A stretch of DNA of 40,612 nucleotides from Chloroflexota bacterium (GTDB lineage Bacteria > Chloroflexota > Anaerolineae > Ardenticatenales > JAADHH01), in the NCBI GenBank assembly GCA_013151955.1, contig JAADHH010000082.1:1-40612 (forward strand), read 5' to 3'. A program made the position numbers and the translations under genes. How positions within the stretch are numbered: position 1 is the stretch's first letter; the number at the start of each line of letters is the position of its first letter. The notes below the pieces were generated by a model. The model did not search any database. It was given only the letters and a program-made list of their open reading frames with translations, and was not told where the DNA came from. This document shows positions 1 to 10,809 of this stretch, piece by piece.

Positions 1-48
1 TAACAAAGAAAGTGTGATGTAGGGATGCTGCGCCCTCTACAACGTACC

Positions 49-618
49 CTACGGCTTCAACCCCAACCAACGCGTGTAGAGATCGTTGTCGAAGCCCATG
101 CGACGCAAAACCCGCCCTACCGTCTCGTTGACAATGTCATCCACCGTCTGGGGCCGGCCGTAGAAGGCCGGCACGGGCGGAAAGAGCGTCGCCCCGGATC
201 CGGCCGCCAACGCCATCAAACGGATGTGTCCCGCGTGCAGCGGCGTCTCGCGAAAGACGAGGAGCAGCGGTCGCCCCTCTTTCAGCGTCACGTCGGCGGC
301 GCGGGTGAGCAGGTCGCCGGCATAGCTGTTGGCAATGGCCGAGAGGGTCTTCACGCTACAGGGAACGACGACCATGCCGGCTGTGGCCAGCGAGCCGCTG
401 GCGATGGCCGCCCCCACGTTCTGATAGCTGTAGACGGCATCGGCCAACGCTTCCACGTCGGAGAGTCGCCGGTCGGTCTCGCTGGCGATGGTGAGACGCG
501 CAGCCGGGCTGACGACCAGGTGCGTCTCCACGTCCGGGTCCTGGCGCAAGGTCTCCAGCAACCGAATGCCGTAGATGGCCCCGCTGGCTCCCGAAATCCC
601 CACCACCAGCCTCCTCAT
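49..618 (-). CDS. ubiX: UbiX-family flavin prenyltransferase
   Basis: Translation MRRLVVGISGASGAIYGIRLLETL... is the typical UbiX N-terminus. The ATG at 618 overlaps the TGA of the upstream ubiE frame (ATGA). Confidence 0.9.
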   Translation of the reverse strand: MRRLVVGISGASGAIYGIRLLETLRQDPDVETHLVVSPAARLTIASETDRRLSDVEALADAVYSYQNVGAAIASGSLATAGMVVVPCSVKTLSAIANSYAGDLLTRAADVTLKEGRPLLLVFRETPLHAGHIRLMALAAGSGATLFPPVPAFYGRPQTVDDIVNETVGRVLRRMGFDNDLYTRWLGLKP

Positions 619-1323
619 GGCTTGACCCCCGCGTGCAGCGTCACCGTGCCCAGGCCAAAGCGGCGGTAGCGCACCTCGCGCAGGCCCACATCGGCCAACA
701 GGCGGGCCAGCTCGTCCGGCGTCACGAAGCGGTCTACCGATTGCATAGTGGTATGCCTCCGGCCGGCCACTGATGAAGCCGCCGATGCGCGGCACCAGGT
801 GGTGAAAGTAGAAGCGGAAAAGCTCGCGGAAGAGGGGAAGGGTGGGGTTCGTAATCTCCAGACAGACCACGTGCCCCCCCGGCCGGGTGACGCGGGCCAT
901 TTCGGCCAGCGCGGTACGCAAATCGGCAACGTTGCGCAGCAGGAATCCGTTGACGACGGCGTCGAACGTGTTGTCGCCGAAGGGCAGCGCCAGGGCGTCC
1001 GCAGCGGCGCAGGCGGCGCGGTCGCCGTAGGGGGCCAGTTTGTTCCGGCCGGCGGCCAGCATTTCCCAGGTGAAGTCGACACCGATCGCGTCCACATTCG
1101 GGGCGGCGCCGGCCAGGAGGGGCAGGAAGTCCCCCGTGCCGGTGCCCACATCCAGGGCGCGTCCGCCGGGCGGCAGATGGGTCAGCGCCACTGCTTCGCG
1201 GCGCCAATCGCCGTCGCGCCCACCGGTCATCAGGCGGTTCATCAGGTCGTAGCGACCGGCGATGGCCCCGAACATCTTGCGCACATAACGCGCCTTGTCC
1301 TGCGGATCGTATTTGTTTTCCAT
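615..1323 (-). pseudogene. ubiE: UbiE/MenG-type demethylmenaquinone methyltransferase, interrupted by a frameshift near 743-747
   Basis: N-terminal part (MENKYDPQDKARYVRKMFGAIAGRYDLMNRLMTGGRD..ALDVGTGTGDFL..) is in one frame. The C-terminal part (QSVDRFVTPDELARLLADVGLREVRYRRFGLGTVTLHAGVKP) is in another frame. Confidence 0.8.
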
Positions 1324-1502
1324 GTCCTCTCTCTTTATCGGGTGTCCGGCATATTTTTGCGTCTGGCCATGTGGTGAGTCGACTATTTCAAGGACAACGG
1401 CAACCCGTTGAAACGGGTTTCGCGACAACAGGCGGGCAGTTCATTGCTCGCCTCTCGCCTGGCCGCCGGAAGAAGGCTGACCCCGAAAGCAAGATTTCTC
1501 AC

Positions 1503-1552
1503 TGCGTTCGATGCGTATTACGTGTTACGCATTGCGTTTCACGCCTTACATG
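1503..1552. repeat. Heptad repeat copy R1
   Basis: gcgtatt|acgtgtt|acgcatt|gcgtttc|acgcctt|acatgca: period-7 units in the ubiE/ABC permease intergenic region. Confidence 0.75.
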
Positions 1553-1583
1553 CACGCCGGCCCCATTCCGGTGACCGTGCGTG

Positions 1584-2324
1584 TCATGTCAGATGCAGCC
1601 ACGGGCACAACCTCTTTTCCAGTTGGTCGAGCACAGCGTAGAGTATGAAACCGAGCAGGGCCATGGCGACCACGCCGGCGTACATTTCGGGATAGGCCAG
1701 CCGTCCCCACGTCTCCACGATGATGTAGTAGCCCAGGCCGGAGGTGGTGGCGAACGATTCGGCAAAGAAGAGGACGGCCACGGCCGTTCCGGCACTCACG
1801 CGCAAGGCGGTCAGCACAGCGGGCAGGCACGCCGGCAAATAGACGAAACGGAACAGCGCACGCCGTCCCGCCCCCAACGAGCGTACCGAGTGGACCAGCT
1901 CCGGGCGGATGCCGCCGGCCGCGTCCCGCACCACCACCAGGATTTGGAAGAACAGGACGAAGGCGATGATGAAAATCTTGGAAAGATTCCCAATCCCCAG
2001 GAAAAGAAGGACGAGGGGGAGAAAGACGATCTTGGGAATGGGGTAGATCAGGTAGATCGCCGGAGAGAGCAGGCGGTCCAGGCGCGCGCTTTGACCGATG
2101 GCCAGCCCCAAGGGCCAGGCCGTAGCCACGGCCAGGAGAATGCTGGCAACCACCCGAAACCCGCTGACCAGGAAATGCCGTCCCAAATCGTGCGGCAGGG
2201 CGATGAAGAAGGCTTGCAGGACCTCCGTCGGTGGGGGCAAGATGGGCATGTTCAGCAACCAGGAAACCAACTGCCAGATGAGCAGGATCGCGGCACCGGC
2301 CGTCAGGGTGTCTCGCCCTTTCAC
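1584..2324 (-). CDS. ABC transporter permease (SsuC/TauC-like, BPD_transp family)
   Basis: Hydrophobic permease with SLGAGRRALFRFVYLPACLPAVLTALRVSAGTAVAVLFFAES. A GTG start at 2324 overlaps the ATPase stop (GTGA). Confidence 0.88.
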   Translation of the reverse strand: MKGRDTLTAGAAILLIWQLVSWLLNMPILPPPTEVLQAFFIALPHDLGRHFLVSGFRVVASILLAVATAWPLGLAIGQSARLDRLLSPAIYLIYPIPKIVFLPLVLLFLGIGNLSKIFIIAFVLFFQILVVVRDAAGGIRPELVHSVRSLGAGRRALFRFVYLPACLPAVLTALRVSAGTAVAVLFFAESFATTSGLGYYIIVETWGRLAYPEMYAGVVAMALLGFILYAVLDQLEKRLCPWLHLT

Positions 2325-3088
2325 GGAGCCAGCCTTTCGCGCAGGCGGTCGCACACGGCGTGGAAGGGCGCGGACCCACGGTACGCCGGAGCGCCGGCCT
2401 GCGGGTTCTCGACGATTTGCGGCTCCTGTTCCGCGTCCTTGGGCAACACGAGGATGCGCCGGCCCAAGAAGGCCGCCTCCTCGATGCTATGGGTGACCAG
2501 GACTGTGGTCAACGCCGTTTCCTCTCGCAAAGCCAGAGTGAGGTCTTGCAATTCCTCGCGGGTGAGCGCATCTATCGAGGAGAATGGTTCGTCCATGAGC
2601 AGCAGGTCGGGGGTCATGGCCAGGGTGCGGGCGATTGCGGTGCGTTGGCGCTGTCCACCGGAGATTTGCACGGGATAGTGGTCGCGGACCCGGTCGATGC
2701 CCAGCCGTTTCAGCCAGAAGTCTACCTTTTCGGCGGGGGGTGAGACCTGCTGGCTGCGGGGGGCGTGACGGCCATCGGGGCCGTAGAACTGGCGCACGCG
2801 CAGGCCCAGGGCCGCGTTTTCGGCCACAGTGGCCCAGGGGAGCAGCCCGTAGTCTTGCAGGATCAGGCCGGTGCGCGGGCGAGGTCGCTGCAAGGGCTGC
2901 CCGTCTACGAGCACTTCGCCCTTCGTGGGGTGCAGCAAGCCGGCGAGCAGGTAGAGCAGCGTGGTTTTGCCACACCCCGAAGGGCCGATCACCGACCAAG
3001 CCTCGCCATGCGCCACGTGCCAGTGCAAGTTTTCGAAGATGGGCGTCTGGTCCGCGTAGGAGAATGTGAGACCCCGCACGATGATCAT
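2321..3088 (-). CDS. ABC transporter ATP-binding protein (nitrate/sulfonate/taurine-type)
   Basis: Walker A GPSGCGKTT, signature ISGGQRQRTAIARTL, Walker B LLLMDEPFSSID. Confidence 0.95.
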   Translation of the reverse strand: MIIVRGLTFSYADQTPIFENLHWHVAHGEAWSVIGPSGCGKTTLLYLLAGLLHPTKGEVLVDGQPLQRPRPRTGLILQDYGLLPWATVAENAALGLRVRQFYGPDGRHAPRSQQVSPPAEKVDFWLKRLGIDRVRDHYPVQISGGQRQRTAIARTLAMTPDLLLMDEPFSSIDALTREELQDLTLALREETALTTVLVTHSIEEAAFLGRRILVLPKDAEQEPQIVENPQAGAPAYRGSAPFHAVCDRLRERLAP

Positions 3089-3090
3089 GG

Positions 3091-4053
3091 TCAGGGGAGG
3101 AAGGTGGCGTCTACAGCATCTTTGTAAGAGACCGGTTTGTCAATCAGCTTCTTGCTGAGCAGCCAATCCACCACGTCTTGCCATTGCGCTTCCGTCGGCA
3201 CGCCGGCTTCCGGGAAGGGGGGCATGACGTACGTGCCCTGGATGGATTTCGGGACGCGGCCCTTTTCGATCAGCAAGTCCTGGTACTTTTCCGGATGTTC
3301 GTTGATCGCTGTGGCGGCCTTCTCCCAGGCTTTGAGGAATTTCTTGACCGTGTTCGGTTTGGTCTGCAACGTGTCCACGCTGAAGGCGAGCACGCTTTGC
3401 GCGAATTTCGTGTGGGTGCTGTCGTCCACGAGGACGGTTGCGCCGGCGGCGACGGCTCCGGAGGCCAGCGGGTCCGGCAAGGTGGCGGCCTTGATTTGCC
3501 CCTTCATCAGCAACTCAAAGCGGACCGGTATCTGGCTCACTTCCTGGACCGCGATGTCGTCTGGGGAGAGTCCCTCGGCTTCCAGCAACCGGTCTGTGAG
3601 GTATTCGATGATCGTGTTTTGGGAGATGCCGATCTTCACACCTTTGAGGTCGGTTACCGATTTGATGTTGGAATTCGGAGCGGCCAGGATACGAAATTGG
3701 GGCGAATCGGGATATGCCTTGCGGGCTGTGCGCACGATCTTGATGGTGGGCTTGTCCTTGTCGAAAAGGCCAATGGAAATCAGGTCGGTCAGCTCGCCGT
3801 CGATCTGGCCGGTTTGCATGAGCGTGTCCCGTTCCTGGGCACTTTTGACCGGCACGAACTGGACGGTGATGCCTTCTTCCTGAAAATAGCCTTCCTGCTG
3901 CGCTACGTGGAAGGGAAGGATGTCCATGATGGGCAGCAGGCCCATCTTCAAGTTGGTATCTTCCGGTTTGGTTGTGGGCGAAGTACACGCCGTGGCAAGG
4001 GCCGCAAGCAGGATCAAGATGATTCCGGTCACCAATAGATAGGGACGTCGCAT
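3091..4053 (-). CDS. ABC transporter substrate-binding lipoprotein (NMT1/SsuA-like)
   Basis: Lipobox LATAC followed by KMGLLPIMDILPFHVAQQEGYFQEEGITVQFVPVKSAQERDTLMQTGQIDG, typical of NMT1/THI5-like SBPs. Adjacent to the ATPase and permease. Confidence 0.88.
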   Translation of the reverse strand: MRRPYLLVTGIILILLAALATACTSPTTKPEDTNLKMGLLPIMDILPFHVAQQEGYFQEEGITVQFVPVKSAQERDTLMQTGQIDGELTDLISIGLFDKDKPTIKIVRTARKAYPDSPQFRILAAPNSNIKSVTDLKGVKIGISQNTIIEYLTDRLLEAEGLSPDDIAVQEVSQIPVRFELLMKGQIKAATLPDPLASGAVAAGATVLVDDSTHTKFAQSVLAFSVDTLQTKPNTVKKFLKAWEKAATAINEHPEKYQDLLIEKGRVPKSIQGTYVMPPFPEAGVPTEAQWQDVVDWLLSKKLIDKPVSYKDAVDATFLP

Positions 4054-4129
4054 GAGTTTTACCTCCGCTTCTTAGAACAGCTTGTCATCGAAATAAAGTT
4101 GGCCAAATATTAAATGCAAAGAGAGGAGG

Positions 4130-4158
4130 AGTATACCAGAGAAAGCTATACCTGTCAA
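4130..4158 (-). promoter_or_regulatory. Sigma70-like promoter for the ABC importer operon
   Basis: On the minus strand: TTGACA - 17 bp - TATACT, about 75 bp upstream of the SBP start; SD-like ggaggt precedes the ATG. Confidence 0.75.
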
Positions 4159-4183
4159 AGTTTTTGGAAATGCGCGTGTCCAT

Positions 4184-5080
4184 CTACATGAGCCATTGGA
4201 GCAGGAAGGTCAGCGTGATCATGCTGGCCAGGGTAGAAACGAACACGGTTCCGGTGACGAATGTGGGCTGTACGTCAAACTCCGTCGCCAGGATCGTCGT
4301 CATCACGGCGGTGGGCATACTGGCCTGGACGGTGGACACCTTTGCCGACAGTCCCTGAAAGCCCAGCAGGCGGACCAAGATAATCACCAGCGCCATCGCC
4401 CCGACCAGGCGCAAAGCTGTCGCTGCGGCAACGGGCTTCCACTGGCTGGCCACGGATGCGCGGCCCAACTGCATGCCCAAGACAAGCAACATCACCGGAA
4501 CGGCTGCCTGCCCCAGCAGGTTTGTGGCTCTGGCGACAGGTTCGGGCGCTTGCAGGCCGGCCACGTTCATGAACAGGCCGGCCAACACAGCGTAACCGAT
4601 GGGCACCTGAAACACCTTGCGCAGCGCGGCGCGCGAATCGGCATGGCCCCGGGCGGCAATGTATACCCCCAACGTGTTGGTCAGCAAGGAGTTGGCGGCG
4701 AAGAAAATGATGGCCAGGGCTAACCCGGGCTCGCCAAAGGCAAACAGGTTCAGGGGCAGGCCGTAGTTTCCCGAATTGACAAACAGAATGGTGAGCAGGA
4801 AGGCGCTTTTTTCCGTCCCCTGCAAGCCCATGATTCGCGCAACCCACGAAGCAATCGGCCACAACAGGAAAACCATCAAGGCGGCAATGCCGGCGATGTG
4901 CAAAAGCGCCTGACCTTGCAGGTGACTGCTGGAAAGGGATGAAAAGGCCAGACAGGGACTGAGAAGATAGAAAGTCACCCTGGAAAGGGTGCGTACATCG
5001 AGGGCCAGCAAACGGTCCAGCAGATAGCCGAGACCGGCCATGATGAAGACAGGCAGGATGATGTTGACAAAAACGGTCAA
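4184..5080 (-). CDS. AEC-family (auxin efflux carrier-like) transporter
   Basis: 298 aa, multi-TM, MTVFVNIILPVFIMAGLGYLLDRLLALDVRTLSRVTFYLLSPCLAF... typical of the AEC family. Confidence 0.85.
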   Translation of the reverse strand: MTVFVNIILPVFIMAGLGYLLDRLLALDVRTLSRVTFYLLSPCLAFSSLSSSHLQGQALLHIAGIAALMVFLLWPIASWVARIMGLQGTEKSAFLLTILFVNSGNYGLPLNLFAFGEPGLALAIIFFAANSLLTNTLGVYIAARGHADSRAALRKVFQVPIGYAVLAGLFMNVAGLQAPEPVARATNLLGQAAVPVMLLVLGMQLGRASVASQWKPVAAATALRLVGAMALVIILVRLLGFQGLSAKVSTVQASMPTAVMTTILATEFDVQPTFVTGTVFVSTLASMITLTFLLQWLM

Positions 5081-5085
5081 TAGAA

Positions 5086-6027
5086 TTACTCAAAAGAGAG
5101 TAGCAGCGATGGCCATTCACCGCTACTCAGGTCTAGCTCGGCCAGGGCCTCCTCGACTACCTCGCGCAACCCTTCATCACCCTCTCTGTGGCACCGCTCC
5201 AAGGCTTTGCGCGCATCTGTTCCCCCGATTTGTCCCAGGGACCACACAGCCATCTCTCGAATTTCGCGGTCCGGGTCATTTAGGAGGCGGATAAGTGGTT
5301 GCACAGCGAGCGGACTTTCCAGTTCACCGGCGGCACGTATAGCCTCGAAGCGTATCTCTTCGCTTTCGTTTTCCAGTTCCAGAACGACCGTTCCCTGCCA
5401 ATAGGGGTCGGCGTTCCGTCCCATGGCAAAAACTGCGCTGGCTTGCATCATTTCATCTGCGTCGTGATAGGCACGTGAGATCACGTCACGTGTCCGTGGA
5501 TCACTGGAAAACGCTACCGCTTCTACTGCTCGCCGGCGCACTTCCAGCGCCTCTCCTTTGTCCGCGATGATGGAAAACAGGGTGTCCACGATGACGGCAA
5601 GGATCTGTGAATCCAGCTCTTCTATTTCCCCCAAGTAAACATAGCTACCCAGCGATGAGGCTGCGCGCGCGCGGACGATGGGGAAGGCGTCGTTTGTAGC
5701 CATTTCCAATAACACGGGAATGAGGTCCAGATTCTCGTCTTCCCACAGGCCGTCAACGGCCTTGCTGCGAACCTCCGGCACGGGATCGGTCAAAGCCTGC
5801 CGAAACAGGGCGCTGAAGTCAGAGGCAAAATCATCCTCCGCCAATTCTACCAGCCGTGTGATCGTATGCACGCGCCGCTCCTCGTCCAGGCTAAGCCACG
5901 ATTCAGACCACGACTTCATCTGCCCAGAAGACAACCCGGACAAACGGTAAAGGAGCAGAGAACTGGCGTACCTATCACCACGCGCTATGGCCTCCAAGGT
6001 TTCGCTCAAGACATCCTCATTCATCAC
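5086..6027 (-). CDS. HEAT-repeat domain protein
   Basis: Repeated helical units such as LIRLLNDPDREIREMAVWSLGQIGG and ALTDPVPEVRSKAVDGLWEDENLDLIPVLLEM. Confidence 0.85.
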   Translation of the reverse strand: MMNEDVLSETLEAIARGDRYASSLLLYRLSGLSSGQMKSWSESWLSLDEERRVHTITRLVELAEDDFASDFSALFRQALTDPVPEVRSKAVDGLWEDENLDLIPVLLEMATNDAFPIVRARAASSLGSYVYLGEIEELDSQILAVIVDTLFSIIADKGEALEVRRRAVEAVAFSSDPRTRDVISRAYHDADEMMQASAVFAMGRNADPYWQGTVVLELENESEEIRFEAIRAAGELESPLAVQPLIRLLNDPDREIREMAVWSLGQIGGTDARKALERCHREGDEGLREVVEEALAELDLSSGEWPSLLLSFE

Positions 6028-6057
6028 AGACCCCCTGCGCTCTGCTTTGAAAACAAC

Positions 6058-6156
6058 GTGTCAGGTAAAACGTAAAACGTGATGCGTGATGCGTAAGACG
6101 CAATACGTTTCACGTCTTCACGTCCCGCGATTTTCGTCGTTGGCGGCGCGCAGTCC
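6058..6156 (+). repeat. Heptad repeat copy R2
   Basis: gtgtcaggtaaaacgtaaaacgtgatgcgtgatgcgtaagacgcaatacgtttcacgtcttcacgtcccgcgattttcgtcgttggcggcgcgc; colinear with R3. Confidence 0.9.
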
Positions 6157-6347
6157 TTTGGTTATGGCCCGGCCACACGACGAAACCACACCGTAATTGT
6201 ATCACATCGAGGGCAATTTGAAAAGAAGGTCGTCTCTCATCTGATTCTCACAATTCTCTCAGGATGCTCTAATGTTCGTGCAGTATTATATATTCAGTAA
6301 GAACAAAAAGAGACCTCCTCTCTTTCTCCTCCTTACTGTTGTACATG

Positions 6348-6392
6348 AGACCACGATGGGTAGGGGCCACCCGTCGTGGTCTTTCTTTTTTT
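6348..6392 (+). terminator. Rho-independent terminator with no plus-strand CDS upstream
   Basis: 14-bp stem AGACCACGATGGGT / ACCCGTCGTGGTCT (one T-G wobble), 7-nt loop, followed by TTCTTTTTTT. Confidence 0.85.
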
Positions 6393-6404
6393 GTTCCTCT
6401 CTGC

Positions 6405-6433
6405 TTGCCGCTATAACCAAAGTACAGTATAAT
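6405..6433 (+). promoter_or_regulatory. Sigma70-like promoter for the rmd-gmd operon
   Basis: TTGCCG - 17 bp - TATAAT, ending 42 bp before the TTG start at 6476 and just downstream of the terminator. Confidence 0.7.
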
Positions 6434-6475
6434 AGGTCATCATGAAAATCCAACCGTCGAGGAGATAGAAGCACA

Positions 6476-8463
<1,988 letters not shown>

Positions 8464-8497
8464 CGCAACAAACAACAGAACGTAATGAGGGAGAACA

Positions 8498-9922
8498 ATG
8501 ACCGATATTCACTTCGGAACCGATGGCTGGCGTGGGGTTATCGCCGAGGATTACACATTCGATAACGTGCGTCGCTGCGCGCAAGGTTTCGCCCAATTCC
8601 TGCGGGACACCGCCCAGAGTGAGCGCGGGCTGGTTGTGGGCTACGACTACCGCTTCGACTCTGAGCACTTTGCCGCCGCTGCCGCCGAAGTGCTGGCCGG
8701 CAATGGCATCCCCGTCCATCTTTGTGCGCGGGCCATGCCCACGCCGGTCATATCCTACGCCATCCTCGACCGCAAGACCGCCGGCGCGGTCAACATTACG
8801 GCCAGCCACAATCCGCCCACCGACAACGGCTTCAAAGTGCGGGCCGACTATGGCGGCGCGGTAGCTCCCGAAGACCTGAAGCAAATCGAATCGCGCATCC
8901 CGCGTGACCTCTCCGGCGTGCGGCGCATGTCCCAGGAGGAAGCCAAACGACGCGGCCTGCTGACCCTGTTCGACCCCACCGAGGCCTTCCTGGCACAAGT
9001 CGCCCGCATGATAGACGTGGAACCGGTCCGGCAAGCCGGCCTGAAAGTGGTGATGGACGCGATGTGGGGAGTCGGAACCGGCTGGTTCCCCGGCATTCTG
9101 GCAGACGGCAAAACCGAAGTCGTCGAGATTCACAACGTCCGCAACCCCATCTTCCCGGAAATGGCCCGCCCCGAGCCGATCCCCCCCAACATCGACCCGC
9201 TGCTTCGCGCAGTCGTGGCCGAAGGGGCCGACATCGGCATCGCCACCGACGGAGACGCCGATCGCATGGGGGCCGCAACCGAGCAGGGAGAATTCCTGAA
9301 CCAATTGCAAGTGTACGCCCTCATCGCCCTTTACCTGCTGGAGGTGCGTGGCTGGCGCGGGCCCATCGTCAAGACCGTCTCCACCACATCCATGCTGGAA
9401 CGCCTGGGCGAACGCTATAATGTTCCCGTTTACGAGACCAGCGTGGGGTTCAAATACGTTGCCCCCAAGATGCTGGAGACCGACGCCATGGTCGGTGGCG
9501 AAGAGAGTGGTGGCTATGCTTTTCGCGGCCACATTCCGGAGCGCGACGGCATCGTCGCCAACCTCTTCCTGCTCGATATGGTGGTGCGCATGGAGAAGAA
9601 GCCGTCGGAACTGCTGGACTATCTCTTCTCCATCGTCGGGCCGCACTTCTATCACCGCCGGGACACCGGATTCCCGGCCGATCAGCGACAGCAAATCCTG
9701 CAACGACTGGAAAACAGCAAACCCGACCGGCTGGCCGGCCTGGCCGTGCGAAACATCGTGCGCACCGATGGGTTCAAGTATATGCTGGAAGATGGCGGTT
9801 GGCTGCTGATCCGCTTCTCCGGCACCGAGCCAATCATGCGCATCTACACGGAAACAACGCGCGAAGACAAAGTGGACCCCATCCTCGATGCCGGCATGGA
9901 GCTGGCCGGGTTGGGGCAGTAG
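8498..9922 (+). CDS. Phosphoglucomutase/phosphomannomutase family protein
   Basis: FGTDGWRGVIAEDYT, NITASHNPPTDNGFK (phosphoserine loop), IATDGDADRMGA (metal loop), RFSGTEPIMRIYTE. Confidence 0.95.
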   Translation: MTDIHFGTDGWRGVIAEDYTFDNVRRCAQGFAQFLRDTAQSERGLVVGYDYRFDSEHFAAAAAEVLAGNGIPVHLCARAMPTPVISYAILDRKTAGAVNITASHNPPTDNGFKVRADYGGAVAPEDLKQIESRIPRDLSGVRRMSQEEAKRRGLLTLFDPTEAFLAQVARMIDVEPVRQAGLKVVMDAMWGVGTGWFPGILADGKTEVVEIHNVRNPIFPEMARPEPIPPNIDPLLRAVVAEGADIGIATDGDADRMGAATEQGEFLNQLQVYALIALYLLEVRGWRGPIVKTVSTTSMLERLGERYNVPVYETSVGFKYVAPKMLETDAMVGGEESGGYAFRGHIPERDGIVANLFLLDMVVRMEKKPSELLDYLFSIVGPHFYHRRDTGFPADQRQQILQRLENSKPDRLAGLAVRNIVRTDGFKYMLEDGGWLLIRFSGTEPIMRIYTETTREDKVDPILDAGMELAGLGQ

Positions 9923-9958
9923 GCAGCGACAGAGTAGATTGCGTAGTGACCATAGATC

Positions 9959-10804
9959 ATGATGGGGATTGTACCCTTGCAACTCATAGACACACACGTC
10001 CACCTGGACTTGACTGAATTCGAGAATGACCGCGAAACGGTGATCGCCCGTGCCCGTGAATCTGGCGTGACGCGGATGATTACGGTCGGAGTTACCCTGG
10101 AAACCAGCCAGGCCGCCACGTCTCTGGCAGACACGCACCCTTCAATCTATGCGGCTGTCGGCGTGCATCCCCACGCGGCGCGACATTGGGACGAAAGTGC
10201 CCGCGACACGTTGCGAGACCTGGCCGCCCACCCAAAAGTCGTCGCCATCGGGGAGATTGGCCTCGACTACTATCGCGATCGCAGCCCTCGCGCAGACCAG
10301 CGTCGCGCCTTCCGCGCACAACTGGACCTGGCCAGCGAACTTGGCAAACCGGTCATCGTACACGACCGCGAGGCCCACGACGACCTCTTGCAGATTCTAA
10401 CAGCGTGGGCTGTGGAGAGGCGATACCCTGGTCAGCGCGGCGTGGTGCATTGCTTTTCGGGTGACGGGAACATGGCGCAAGAACTGCTCGGTCTCGGATT
10501 CTACCTGGGATTCGACGGCCCGGTCACGTACAAGAACGCAAAACAGTTGCGGGCTCTGGTAGAGCAGATTCCGGCGGACCGTATTCTCGTCGAAACCGAC
10601 TCGCCCTTTCTCACACCGCATCCCCATCGTGGTCAGCGCAACGAGCCGGCCCACGTCCGCCTTGTGGCCGAAGCCATCGCCGAAATACATCAAATGGACC
10701 TGCCCGCATTTGCCGGGCAAACAACACAAAACGCTCGAAACCTGTTCGCCATGCCCACCGCGACATCGAGCGCAGAAGAGAATCCACCTGGAAGAAAAGG
10801 ATAA
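9959..10804 (+). CDS. tatD: TatD-family metal-dependent hydrolase
   Basis: LIDTHVHLDLTEFENDR, VAIGEIGLDYYRDRSPRADQRRAFRAQLDLA, VHCFSGDG, ILVETDSPFLTPHPHRGQRNEPAHV. Confidence 0.95.
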   Translation: MMGIVPLQLIDTHVHLDLTEFENDRETVIARARESGVTRMITVGVTLETSQAATSLADTHPSIYAAVGVHPHAARHWDESARDTLRDLAAHPKVVAIGEIGLDYYRDRSPRADQRRAFRAQLDLASELGKPVIVHDREAHDDLLQILTAWAVERRYPGQRGVVHCFSGDGNMAQELLGLGFYLGFDGPVTYKNAKQLRALVEQIPADRILVETDSPFLTPHPHRGQRNEPAHVRLVAEAIAEIHQMDLPAFAGQTTQNARNLFAMPTATSSAEENPPGRKG

Positions 10805-10809
10805 CCCTG

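Noticed and set aside
49-1428. 459-aa UbiE-UbiX fusion protein
   Set aside because: The fusion arises from a frame change inside UbiE. The junction peptide (IGRPLRDAGRAGPPVGRCGPARGALPPLWPGHGD) is the out-of-frame translation of the real UbiE C-terminus.
4053-4130. Riboswitch (e.g. TPP) upstream of the NMT1-type ABC importer
   Set aside because: The leader between the promoter and the ATG is only about 70 nt and shows no recognisable riboswitch core.
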